Source of the DNA: Catenulispora sp. EB89
GTDB lineage: Bacteria > Actinomycetota > Actinomycetes > Streptomycetales > Catenulisporaceae
Reading direction: 5' to 3'
Length of the DNA stretch: 64,000 nucleotides
Assembly: GCF_041261445.1 (NCBI RefSeq)
Contig: NZ_JBGCCU010000006.1
Coordinates: 124,001-188,000 of the forward strand
The position numbers were made by a program, and so were the translations under genes. The notes under the pieces were generated by a model that was not told the origin of the DNA, did not search any database, and saw only the letters and a program-made list of their open reading frames with translations. Every line of letters begins with the position of its first letter. Within the stretch, counting starts at the first letter, position 1. Positions 54,101 to 60,913 of this stretch are shown piece after piece.

Positions 54101-54529
54101 ATGCACGACGAAGATCAAAGCGTGATGCGTTTCGTCTAGGCGGGCCAGCACAAACCGGCACGGCGGCTCACCTGCGAGGTCGAAGGCCTTTTGAGCAGCG
54201 GCTCGAGCCAGCTTTCGCACTTCAGCACGCTTATCGGCCTCAAGCCGGGCCCCGACATCGACGAACGCGACAGCCGGAGCCTTCCCCTGCACACGCCGGG
54301 GTTCGCCATCGATCGACTGGAAGACCGTCCGCAAAGCGGCGTGCCGACTCACCACCGAATCGACCGACTGTTGGAGCAGTGTGGCATCCAGCACGCCGTG
54401 AAGCCAGACGATGTGCGCGATGTTGTATGCGGGACTGTCGGGATCAAGTTGTTGCAGGAACCACAGGCGGCCCTGCCCGGCCGAGAGCGGAGCTGAGGAA
54501 GGAAGCTGATCCGCGCAAGACATCTTCAT
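48131..54529 (-). CDS. NRPS bimodule: C, A (Ser), PCP, C, A (Gly), PCP
   Basis: A 2132-aa protein with two complete modules. A1 specificity residues D-V-W-H-M-S-L-V-D-K match serine; A2 residues D-I-L-Q-W-G-V-I-W-K are close to the glycine code D-I-L-Q-L-G-L-I-W-K. C1 has HHIACDPPS and C2 has PHIASDA, so both depart from HHxxxDG (final Gly lost in both, first His lost in C2), although the second His and the Asp remain. PCP serines are in GGQSLMAV and GGHSLLVI. The linkers plus N-terminal parts of A1 and A2 are encoded by an identical 572-bp repeat. It starts with a C domain, so it probably condenses a donor delivered in trans or a starter acyl group, and passes its chain to the TE-ended PKS module that overlaps its stop. 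Confidence 0.93.
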   Translation of the reverse strand: MKMSCADQLPSSAPLSAGQGRLWFLQQLDPDSPAYNIAHIVWLHGVLDATLLQQSVDSVVSRHAALRTVFQSIDGEPRRVQGKAPAVAFVDVGARLEADKRAEVRKLARAAAQKAFDLAGEPPCRFVLARLDETHHALIFVVHHIACDPPSIRLVLDAIAADYDAAVAGEDLQVFDPGAREGFQEAVDLEAGTSNAESLDYWVHKLRGVPEPEQLPIGWGASGEVGRSAAGSNTPFDFGSEWSGAVTELAQAERATAYVIAVAAFKVLLSRYTGRKDVVVGTFFSTRDRPELSDAVGFFVETIVLRTDLAACRTFRDVVRAVRTSFVEAYEHRDVPFDKLVEELKPRRVPGTTPFFSIAFTMGGKSPVPPAVAGIVVEVEEIENGASPFDLDLFVDVEESVHGSVTFSDRYDEQAIRRMIAHYGTLLSAAVSQPDAALEELPVVTPGEVALLGGWNATGVEFGGGVLVHELVSEQVARTPDRVALRFGGEGLSFRELDERSARVARLLGDSGVGPESRVAVCVERSFDLVVALLGVLKAGAAYVPLDPGYPAERLEYMFQDSGASVVLTQESLLGRVRGFGGSVVCLDRDWPLIAALPAQAPRVRVHPDNLAYVIYTSGSTGRPKGSMNTHRNVVNFLNHMQRLYDLDGHDTVLQRTPTSFDVSVWELFWPLSVGARLVLARPRGDQDPEYLSSLIDAEGVTVAHFVPSAFGPFLDSRTPASSGSLRKVMCSGEALSPQLRDRALGELTAIDLHDLYGPTEAAVDVTAWQCTMEDGSSAPIGRPFANTTVHVLDADMLPTGVGIPGELYIGGVQVSRGYLNRAGLTAERFVPDTGGATGAVLYRTGDLAVWREDGVLEYLGRLDHQVKIRGFRIEVAEIEAALAEVAGVREAAVVAVDAGTQHARLAAYVTPLSPGGKLDPEVLRTALARTLPDYMVPSFFTVMEALPRTPSDKLDRKALPKPQFTRAVATEFVGPRSATEHQVAAIWRQVLGAAEIGVDDDFFALGGQSLMAVRVVTACRSGFGVDLPIRSFFEDPTVAALAYRIDTLVAIGQESDEIMPVSGDRARGGVLSFEQVRLWFLQQLDQHNPFYNVSHLAELTGELDFDRFSSALDSLVERHEILRTTYAMVDGSPVQRVRPAGPIQLGTVDLRGHPLVERPGRVQDVVREETRRPFDLETGPVVRATLIRAGEREHLLLLVTPHIASDAASYGILLDDLGALYAGRTLPPLSIQYLDYAAWQRDRSEGGAYAAELAYWQKHLDGAPAYLELPGDRLRPAYPSYEGGLYRFSLPKTVLDRFHELAAHMQASMFMTVLAAFQIFLARQSGQTDLVVGVPMTVRTRAELDRLVGCFLNSLALRVDLSGDPTFRGAVARARKSSLGGFQHQSLPFERLVEVMDPPRDTSRNPVFQVMFVYQEAGTVRRFGGLEMTDRLVYNDTAKLDLTLFVDESPDSLGCSIEYAKDLFSAETISLFAERFQTLVESLLDDIDTPMSQIQSISPGEVALLGGWNATGVEFGGGVLVHELVSEQVARTPDRVALRFGGEGLSFRELDERSARVARLLGDSGVGPESRVAVCVERSFDLVVALLGVLKAGAAYVPLDPGYPAERLEYMFQDSGASVVLTQESLLGRVRGFGGSVVCLDRDWPLIAALPAQAPRVRVHPDNLAYVIYTSGSTGRPKGSMNTHRNVVNLIRSFQEEPGLSADDRLTAITTVSFDIAGLELFLPLAVGGTLVLAAAAEVLDPKELGALMDREESTVLQATPTVWRLLIESGWRGRPGMQAWTGGEALPAAVAEALIRLGLRVWNVYGPTETTIWSSRGAVTGRETGVGTPIANTAIYVLDPWGMPSPVGVRGEVAIAGTGLARGYLGRAGLTADRFVPDPTGAGGGRLYRTGDVGRWTAQGRLELFGRRDDQVKVRGMRIELGEVEHALGSHPNVTAVAAAVVSDRGENELAAFLVLREREGRAGDLAEIRDYAARSLPAQYLPSRLAVVDELPRTPNGKTDRKALSVGADFKPSAVKTAAPSTGPSEPLEPAVAKVWCELLGLGSVGVHDNFFDVGGHSLLVIRLHARLAETSGWPGSVVDLFQFPTVASQARFIAGRESSDAADPALEAARVSAGRDRLRRRLDARRPA
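49461..50032. repeat. 572-bp direct repeat, copy in module 2 (A2)
   Basis: By eye identical base for base to 52623-53194, flanked by immediate mismatches. It encodes the end of the C-A linker through A3 of the A domain (SPGEVALL... to MNTHRNVVN), about 190 residues. Codon choice inside it differs from the flanks: on the top strand it is strikingly A/C-rich with long CCACC/AACACC runs. Confidence 0.9.
52623..53194. repeat. 572-bp direct repeat, copy in module 1 (A1)
   Basis: Second copy of the sequence at 49461-50032, in the same orientation, 3162 bp away. The identity at silent positions shows recent gene conversion or segment replacement between the Ser and Gly modules, leaving the substrate-pocket region (A4-A5) of each untouched. 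Confidence 0.9.
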
Positions 54530-54844
54530 GGTTCTGCAATCCCCACTGTAGACACTTCAGACGGCAGCCAACACACTACAGTACAGTCTCTAAGGAAGCC
54601 CGAAAAGTCTTCACTGTGAAGACTCTGGCGCAGGCTACCGCCCAGGTGTACGTTGCCGATGACCAGAGGCGACGCCGGGGCAGAGGTATCGCACACGCCT
54701 GGCTGAAGCCTTTGTTACGCATGAGAAGCGGCCCGGACAGCCGCCGCAGTTCCGCGTACCCCGGTGCCGCATCGCATCGGCGACTGACAAGCCGCGATCG
54801 ATCCTCGATGCCCCCGTTTTCACTCCCCGACCCTGGCGGCGAAC
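54530..54844. promoter_or_regulatory. Divergent region with a 19-bp operator-like palindrome
   Basis: No gene is seen in these 315 bp between the leftward NRPS line and the rightward PhzF-like gene. AGTCTTCACTGTGAAGACT at 54606-54624 is a perfect odd palindrome (9-bp arms). TAGAGAC (reverse strand) and a TACAGTACAGTCTC run lie just to its left, similar to elements in the other divergent spacers. Confidence 0.45.
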
Positions 54845-55762
54845 ATGAAGATCAGCATCGTTGATGCCTTCACCGACCGGCCGTTCACAGGCAACCCTGC
54901 TGCGGTCTGCGTCCTGCCAGAAGGCACCTGGCCACCGAAGCACTGGCTGCAGGCCGTCGCCGCGGAGATGAATTTGTCCGAGACCGCGTTCCTCAAGCCT
55001 TCTCCAGCACGGCCTGAGAGCGAGTGGGAGCTGCGCTGGTTCACGCCCGCAACGGAGTCTCTACTATGCGGGCATGCAACTCTGGCGGCCACCCACGTAT
55101 TGGCGTCCGACGGCTACGCCGTAGGCTTGATAGTGTTCAATACACGCAGCGGTCTACTCTCAGCGGAGGCGCAACCGGATGGCTTGATACGTTTGGACTT
55201 CCCACTCAACACACCTACCCCCACCGATAGCCACGCGACTTTGACGTCAGCGCTGGGAATCAATCCGACCGGCGTCTACAAGGTCGACAAGCTGTCGCAT
55301 CTTCTCGCGGAGCTACCCGATGAGGCTTCAGTACGGGGGCTCACCCCCGACCCGGCCATGATCATGGCCCTACCCGAGCGGGCCTTGATCGCCACGGCCC
55401 GCGCGGACCAGCCGAACTGTGGCTATGACTTCGTCTCCCGCTTCTTCGCACCAAGAATCGGCATCCCGGAAGACCCGGTCACCGGCAGCGCCCACACCGC
55501 TCTTGCACCGTTCTGGAGTCGGCGACTGGGTGCCGGAGCGCTAAAAGGGCTGCAGGTTTCAGCCAGAGGCGGCCTGGTCGAAACCGAAGTAGTGGGGAAC
55601 CGGGTGCTTCTTGCCGGTCGGGCCGTCAGGGTTTTCAACGGCGACTTGACCCATGGGAGTGCCGCCGCAATACGCCTCGGGCCCGATGCCAGACAGGGAG
55701 GGGAAGGCGATCGCGACGTGGTGTGGGGGCGTGAATCCAGCCCGCGGTTCGGTGTCAGGTAG
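54845..55762 (+). CDS. PhzF-family isomerase/epimerase-like protein
   Basis: A 305-aa protein of the PhzF (diaminopimelate-epimerase-fold) family. The catalytic glutamate is Glu46 in MNLSETAFL; LCGHATLAATH and EDPVTGSAHTALAP are the conserved substrate-contact loops. PhzF isomerises a chorismate-derived intermediate in phenazine synthesis, while most relatives have unknown substrates. A class II DAHP synthase lies in the same cluster, but no other phenazine gene does, so a phenazine is not implied. The gene is divergent from the second assembly line and probably marks the right edge of the cluster. The last 30 residues look unconserved. Confidence 0.88.
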   Translation: MKISIVDAFTDRPFTGNPAAVCVLPEGTWPPKHWLQAVAAEMNLSETAFLKPSPARPESEWELRWFTPATESLLCGHATLAATHVLASDGYAVGLIVFNTRSGLLSAEAQPDGLIRLDFPLNTPTPTDSHATLTSALGINPTGVYKVDKLSHLLAELPDEASVRGLTPDPAMIMALPERALIATARADQPNCGYDFVSRFFAPRIGIPEDPVTGSAHTALAPFWSRRLGAGALKGLQVSARGGLVETEVVGNRVLLAGRAVRVFNGDLTHGSAAAIRLGPDARQGGEGDRDVVWGRESSPRFGVR

Positions 55763-55849
55763 GCGGCCGGCGGTAATGGTGTCGTCGCTTTCGATATGGC
55801 GGCCGTCAAGCGGCGTGACTGCGGCGTCGTCGGTCGCGCAGTCGCCGGA

Positions 55850-55940
55850 CATGCTTCGGAGCCGAAAGTTGATCGATTCGATGACGTTGGTGGTTCTGCT
55901 ATGGGTTAATCTCTTCGCAAGGCCGCGGCCCTTGCTATCA
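55850..55940 (-). pseudogene. IS256-family transposase C-terminal remnant
   Basis: The reverse strand encodes RGLAKRLTHSRTTNVIESINFRLR. The TTNVIESIN.RLR core is typical of the C-terminal part of IS256/Mutator transposases (for example the actinobacterial TTNAIESVNARIRRA form). The flanking frame gives no further transposase sequence, so this is a decayed fragment. Confidence 0.5.
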
Positions 55941-56289
55941 GGAGGCACATGACCCCGTTCGCCCAGCCTTGGTGAGCGAGGTCTTGGGCTGGCCAAACCC
56001 TGCTCAGCGAGGGCCGCGCCAGCTTGACCAGCCTGCTCGCCTGCCAACGGAGCACGGCGATAGCCTCGATGTGCCGGTCCTGGTGCCCATCGAGACCGCT
56101 CGCGTCCTGCTGGTAGCCAGCCTTTGCGCCGTCGGACGGCGCGTCTGCGCGATCCGCTGCTCGGCGCCCGAGTCCTGGCCAAGGTCGACGACGGCCACTA
56201 ACACTCCGCTGACACACAGGCGCTGAAGTCCCCACGCTGGTGCGGGCCGTGACCCGTGTCTCCGGCGAGAATGCCTCGCCAGGTCAAGA

Positions 56290-56385
56290 GACGACCGGTT
56301 GGCGATCGCCGGTTACCGCTGGACGCTCTGTGCCCTCGCCGCCGCACCTGGAGCCCTAGCCCACTACGACTGGCCGCGACGCCAG
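56290..56385 (+). pseudogene. IS110-like transposase C-terminal remnant
   Basis: The forward frame reads AIAGYRWTLCALAAAPGALA followed by HYDWPRR, resembling the YRWAL..LTASPGARAHYD.RR segment near the C-terminus of IS110-family transposases. The rest is missing or scrambled. Confidence 0.4.
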
Positions 56386-56685
56386 ACGAAATACCTCGCT
56401 CTCCCATGGTTCAAGCTCGCCACAGCCCTGGAGCGCTCCAGAGTCCGGCCTTGCGCTTGGTTGGCGGTTTTGAACACAGGGCCCTGTGTAACAGCGCCCC
56501 ATCTGCCTACTGCTGTCTTGGTGTAAGCAGTAGGGAACGAGTAGCCGAGCAATGCATCCTGCTTGTGTGGATGGCGATCGCCCCATGACGGATCGCCGCC
56601 GATGGTTCTAAAACGACCGAGGCTAGCTGGGGCGATCAAAGGCAGCCGTATCGATACAAAACCTTTCAGAATAAGAGGTGCCAGA

Positions 56686-57585
56686 GTGCCATACGCTGGA
56701 TCAGTTCAAGGTGAGCGTTCCCTGGTGTTCGTTCCAGGCCTCGCCACGACGAGTCGGCTCTTTTCGATCGTCGCAGCCAACCTCGCACGCGACCACCGCG
56801 TCGTAACGGTCGATTTGCCGGGCCATGGAGAATATAGGCAGGACGCGGAGCTGGCATCTCTGGCAGCGGCGGCCGACGCCGTCCGGGCGGTGATCGACAC
56901 CTTGTCTCTTCGGAACGCGGTGTTGGTCGGGTGGGAGCTCGGATCGGATGTGGCTTACACGTTTCTCCAACTCTTCGGCACCGACCAAGTTTCGGCGGTC
57001 ATCTCGATGGAAGAGAGTGCCCATATTGCGGGAGGAAGCGCCCGGGCTAACGGCCGGCAAGAAGATTTCACACCCGGAACAGGAGATGCGCAGGCAACGA
57101 GATCAGAGGCCGTCGAAATCACCAGGAAACTGATTCGCACCCTAAGGACTGCGAGAAATCTGGACTCCAAAATGCTCGCTGAACTGGAGAGTGACGCGCT
57201 GGCGTGCGATCCCAGGGCTCTTCAGTCCCTCCTGGCAGAGGCACGCGTTCGTGGCCGACAAGACTGGTCCACCATCAAAGTACCGACGCTCTTCGTTCGT
57301 GGCGCCAACACTTCCGCATTGCCCTTCGGAAGCGAAGCGCAGATTATCGATCCAGCTCGAGGAACAGAGCTCATCGTAATTCCAAATAGTGGGAATTTGC
57401 CATTCCTCGACGAGCCATCCCTCTTCTGCGATAAGCTACGGAGCTTCATGACCCAGTACGCCCCTCGAATGGCGCCGCAAGGTCTGTCACGATCCTGCGT
57501 ACGGGTGCGCTCTCGCCGTCAGATTCCGTCCGGCGCTTCTTACGGAAGTCGCGCTACTTCGCCATACCGTACCCATATCTGGTAA
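56686..57585 (+). CDS. Alpha/beta hydrolase-fold protein lacking nucleophile and catalytic His
   Basis: About 299 aa from a GTG at 56686 with AAGAGG seven bases upstream; the frame is open back to 56563 with an ATG at 56602. It follows the alpha/beta hydrolase plan: LVFVPGLATTSRLFSIVAANL (split: strand, oxyanion loop, helix), HRVVTVDLPGHGEY, the nucleophile elbow, and a C-terminal PNSGNLPFLDEP. The elbow reads VGWELGS, so the GxSxG serine is Glu, and the usual GHxP histidine is Asn. It is therefore unlikely to be a hydrolase and may be a pseudoenzyme or a decaying gene. Base composition is less GC-rich than the cluster. Nothing links it to the biosynthetic genes. Confidence 0.65.
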   Translation: MPYAGSVQGERSLVFVPGLATTSRLFSIVAANLARDHRVVTVDLPGHGEYRQDAELASLAAAADAVRAVIDTLSLRNAVLVGWELGSDVAYTFLQLFGTDQVSAVISMEESAHIAGGSARANGRQEDFTPGTGDAQATRSEAVEITRKLIRTLRTARNLDSKMLAELESDALACDPRALQSLLAEARVRGRQDWSTIKVPTLFVRGANTSALPFGSEAQIIDPARGTELIVIPNSGNLPFLDEPSLFCDKLRSFMTQYAPRMAPQGLSRSCVRVRSRRQIPSGASYGSRATSPYRTHIW

Positions 57586-58905
57586 ATTCCGCACTGAGCT
57601 ATGCCGCGGCATACAATCAAGCGACACCAGGCGCGTAGGCTCCATCCACGGGCTGTTCGCCATGCTCGGAACCGAGACATCGGTCTACCCCGATTCGACA
57701 CCGCGATCCTCCTGCTGCTATTGAACTGCGGTGCTTAGATCGTAAACTACGCATAATCCTGGGCCTGCGAAATACCTGATACCGCGGTCCTTGATGGGCG
57801 AGGATTGCGCCGGATATGCGGACCGACGGAACGCGAGGCACTGCTCAGCAATATTTTCGCCCAGCCGGAGCAAGCCACCGAATGAGCACCGCGATCGTCA
57901 GCGCGCCGCACCGTTCAAGGCAAGGAAACACTGTAAAGCCGCAATGGTGTCGACCCACCTCTTAGGGGCCCTCATGACCGGTGCTCTGCAGCACGGTTCC
58001 GGCAACCGCGTACATAGTCGAGTATGCACTCGGTCTCACAGCCGATCGGGCAGACAGCCTCGGTGCTCGCGAGTCCGGCAGCGGCCTGGCCTGTCATAGC
58101 TGACCCGCTCCGACTTCTGACCATGCTCTCCCCGCGTTACAGCAGGTCAGCTTCTGGTCGTGACATGCTGTCAAGTAGTGAAGGCTCACCGAGCTTGGCC
58201 GTGGGGTCAGTGGCTTGATACATGTGAAGCACTCGTGACCTTCCCGGATAGCACCCTGGCCTCGGACGTTCATTGCCGTGGGCTGAGGCACCCTCTGGGT
58301 GGGCGGCTCGGGCCAGTTGGACCGCCGATGCCTCGCGCGTCCATGCATCGCGGCACCGTTGCTCCAATTACCGTGCACAACCATAGCTCTCCGACCGCAA
58401 ATTTCTATCAAGAAGCTGGTCGGCAATTCTTGGTGCGAGGTTTTGGCATCCAGGGCCCGTACACCGGGTAGCCGCTGAGGTCGGCCCACATTCCATTCGA
58501 CGATCCTTCTGGTGGCCATGTGACATGCGTGCGTCGAGCAGGTAGTGGAAGCACCACGAGAAACAAGAACCCGATGCCAACTCGTGCTGCCAGATGCCAA
58601 CCAGGGCCAGAAACTCTCCCTGGACCTTCCCTGGACCACAATCGCGTTGAGTCCGGCGGTCGAAGTCGGCGTGATCTCGATGGTCCAGGATGGTCCAGGG
58701 AGATGGCCCAGGGTGGTCGAGGCGCTGATCCGGCAAGCCACAGGAAACACCGGTGCCGACCTGGGCCGCTGCAAGATTCGTCGCGGTTACCTCGAACAGC
58801 CGAATCCTTCCCGCAACCCCGGCGCGACCACGAACCCCTCCCCCATTACGATGCGGAATTTCACGCATCGTGCATGTTGTGGATCACGCCTTGTACCTCG
58901 AATGG
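57586..58905. other. Gene-poor region, no supportable gene
   Basis: About 1.3 kb of mixed composition. The longest open frames (for example 58094-58774 on the reverse strand) lack codon bias, a ribosome site and any recognisable motif, so no gene is called. The only structure found is the CCTGGACC repeat cluster at 58618-58700. Confidence 0.5.
58618..58700. repeat. CCTGGACC repeat cluster (two direct, two inverted copies)
   Basis: CCCTGGACC occurs at 58618-58626 and 58629-58637 (11-bp period). Its reverse complement GGTCCAGG occurs at 58682-58689 and 58692-58699 (10-bp period). The same motif recurs at 62661-62681 beside the tRNA-Arg. Helically phased short repeats near integrase genes are typical of integrase arm sites. 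Confidence 0.6.
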
Positions 58906-58912
58906 CGGGGCT

Positions 58913-58963
58913 GCGGACTCTTAATCCGCGGGTCTCGAGTCCAAGTCTCCCCCGGAGCCTCCA
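58913..58963 (+). other. tRNA-Lys(CUU)-like fragment, possible attachment-site remnant
   Basis: GCGGA (58913-58917) and TCCGC (58925-58929) enclose a 7-nt loop CTCTTAA with anticodon CTT (58920-58922). Downstream are a T-loop-like TCCAAGT and a CCA at 58961-58963. No D arm or 5' acceptor strand is present upstream, so this is not a working tRNA. It lies 135 bp past the end of the integrase at 59099 and may be an old att site. Confidence 0.4.
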
Positions 58964-59098
58964 CGCCCGAACTGGGCGTTTCGCACTAATCGCACTACTC
59001 TCCTGATGGCCGGTGGGTCCCGGGTGGGGCCGAGGTGCGCCAGCGCGCCACCCGAGACCAGTTGTCTCAAATAGCGAGGTTCCTGTATCAGATTCCTG

Positions 59099-60529
59099 CT
59101 ATACAGCGGCCATCGTCGACTCCGGACCCTCATCGCGATGTTTGATCGGCCGGCCCTGTGGGGCATCCATCGAGGTTCGTTGCCCCCGAGTTCGCCTACC
59201 AGTGTTGACGTTGCCGCGATGCGCCCGGTGGTCAGGTTTGTCGGGGCGGCGGATCCGTCGGGTGCCGGGTACCAGGCGCCCGGCCTTGAGGACGAGCGCA
59301 GCGGTGTCTTCGGCGGCTTTGCGTGCCACCTCCGGCAGGACGCTGACATAGGTGTCGGCGGTGGTGACGATGGAGGAGTGGCCGAGCTGGTCTTGTACCA
59401 CCTTCAGATCCGCTCCGGCCTGTAGCGCCAGCGACGCCGCGCCGTGTCGGAGGTCGTGGAGCCGCACCGGTGGCAGACCGGACGCGTCGAGAAGCTTCAG
59501 GAAGACCCTGGTGAGCCGGTCCGGTGTCAGCGGCGTGCCGGTCGTGGTGGTGAACACGTACCCTGACGGCTCCACTCCGAGCTGCTGATACTCGGCCTGC
59601 TGCCGCACTCGATGCCGACGTAGCACCGCCACGGTGGTGCGGTCCAGCGCCACCACCCGCCGAGACGTCGGGGTCTTGGTGGGACACTGCACCACCCGGC
59701 CGCCGACGTTCTGCACCTGATGCGTCACGAACATGGTGGCCGAGTCCAAGTCCAGGTCGCACCACCGCAACCCAGCAGCCTCACCGCGACGCAGCCCGCG
59801 CAATGCGATCAGATGGAACACCGCATACAGCCGATGCTCCCGGATCCCGGCCAGGAACGCGGCGGTCTGCCCCGCCGTCCACACCGCCACCGTCGGCCGC
59901 TCCCCCGTGGCCTGCCACACCGCGATCCGATCCGGTGTCCACACCACCGCCAGCGGACGGCGGATCCTCGGCAGCCGCATCGCTTTCGCCGGGTTCGCGT
60001 CGATCAGCTGCTCCCTCAACGCGGCGTTTAGCGCGGTGCGTAGCGTCGCGTGGATCCGCTGCACGGTGGCATCGGTGACCGGACGGCCCCACACCGCAGA
60101 ATGCCGCCTCACCCCGGCTAGCATCGTCTCCACCTGTCTCGGGCTCAGCGCAGCCAGCGGAACCGCACCCAGATACGGGATCAGGTGGTTGGTGCAGATC
60201 GCCTGGTAGGAACGCAGCGTCGAGGGCCGCACGGTGATTCGTGTGTCCAGCCAGGTGTTGAGCCACTCCCGCACCAGGACACCGGCCGATGCCGCAGAGG
60301 CAGGGCCGAGCAGTTCCTCCAACGCCTCACAAGCTGCCGCCTTGGAGGCGAACCCACCACGGCGCACCCGACGCCGGCCCGCGGCGCCAGCAGGCAGCTC
60401 CACCGCCACGTACCAGGAACCGTGCCCCCGCTCACCAAGCCGCGGACACCGCAAGCCCCACTTCGTCGACGAGCCCGGTATGCGACAGCCACACCGTTTG
60501 AATACAGAACCCTGCGATACCGAAGACAT
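59099..60529 (-). CDS. int: Tyrosine site-specific integrase (first of a divergent pair)
   Basis: A 476-aa tyrosine recombinase from the ATG at 60529. An N-terminal SVFKRCGCR segment precedes a core-binding domain (LVREWLNTWLDTR...LRSYQAICTNHLIPYLG). The catalytic residues are visible: Arg in LRGLRRGEA, HDLRHG, LGHSSIVTTADTY with the His and the nucleophilic Tyr. The Arg/Gly-rich last 60 residues are not conserved. It belongs to the class used by actinomycete integrative elements and phages. It points away from the second integrase and towards the tRNA-Lys-like fragment at 58913. No excisionase, replication or transfer gene is visible beside it. Confidence 0.92.
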   Translation of the reverse strand: MSSVSQGSVFKRCGCRIPGSSTKWGLRCPRLGERGHGSWYVAVELPAGAAGRRRVRRGGFASKAAACEALEELLGPASAASAGVLVREWLNTWLDTRITVRPSTLRSYQAICTNHLIPYLGAVPLAALSPRQVETMLAGVRRHSAVWGRPVTDATVQRIHATLRTALNAALREQLIDANPAKAMRLPRIRRPLAVVWTPDRIAVWQATGERPTVAVWTAGQTAAFLAGIREHRLYAVFHLIALRGLRRGEAAGLRWCDLDLDSATMFVTHQVQNVGGRVVQCPTKTPTSRRVVALDRTTVAVLRRHRVRQQAEYQQLGVEPSGYVFTTTTGTPLTPDRLTRVFLKLLDASGLPPVRLHDLRHGAASLALQAGADLKVVQDQLGHSSIVTTADTYVSVLPEVARKAAEDTAALVLKAGRLVPGTRRIRRPDKPDHRAHRGNVNTGRRTRGQRTSMDAPQGRPIKHRDEGPESTMAAV

Positions 60530-60913
60530 GGCGAGGATCACCGACCTTTCCCGAGCGAATGTCGGCGCGGCGATCGCCGCGCCAGAACAGCGATCCCCGG
60601 CCAGACCCCGCAACTGTCGTCTGGGACCCGAACCTCACCCTGCCCCGGTGGCCGATTGCTCCGAACAGCCCACAATCGCGCCCAGCATCAGCGAAATCGC
60701 TCGCAGTAACGTCGATTTCAACTCTGCATCAAGTACTTGACGGATGGGCCCATGCAGAGCGTCCATGGATGCCGCACCGAATGATCCATCGGATTTCGCC
60801 CGCGGGCGATCCGATGCCTTGACGTCAACTGCTAACGATTCACTTCTCGGCCTGCACGTCCCGCGCAGGCCAGACCACGCCTAACTCATTCGCTACTGAC
60901 AAGGGGGGCCTGC
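60530..60913. other. Divergent spacer between the two integrases
   Basis: 384 bp with no convincing gene. It must hold both integrase promoters, but no clear hexamers are seen. A GGGG-rich ribosome site (AAGGGGGGCC) lies just ahead of 60914. Confidence 0.5.

Larger units (their letters stand above)
55763..56685. other. Degenerate region with insertion-sequence remnants
   Basis: About 920 bp without an intact gene. Short transposase-like stretches are found on both strands (see the two pseudogene entries), interrupted by stops and frame changes. A perfect 16-nt palindrome ACACAGGGCCCTGTGT lies at 56474-56489. The region separates the biosynthetic cluster from the mobile-element flank. Confidence 0.6.

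Noticed and set aside
54845-55762. Phenazine biosynthesis (PhzF plus PhzC-like DAHP synthase)
   Set aside because: PhzA/B, PhzD, PhzE and PhzG are absent and PhzF-family proteins are common with other roles.
58094-58774. 226-aa open frame on the - strand
   Set aside because: No recognisable motif, no ribosome site, poor codon bias; overlaps the integrase-type repeats.
58861-58963. Complete tRNA-Lys gene
   Set aside because: Only the anticodon arm and downstream half fit; there is no D arm or pairing 5' acceptor strand.
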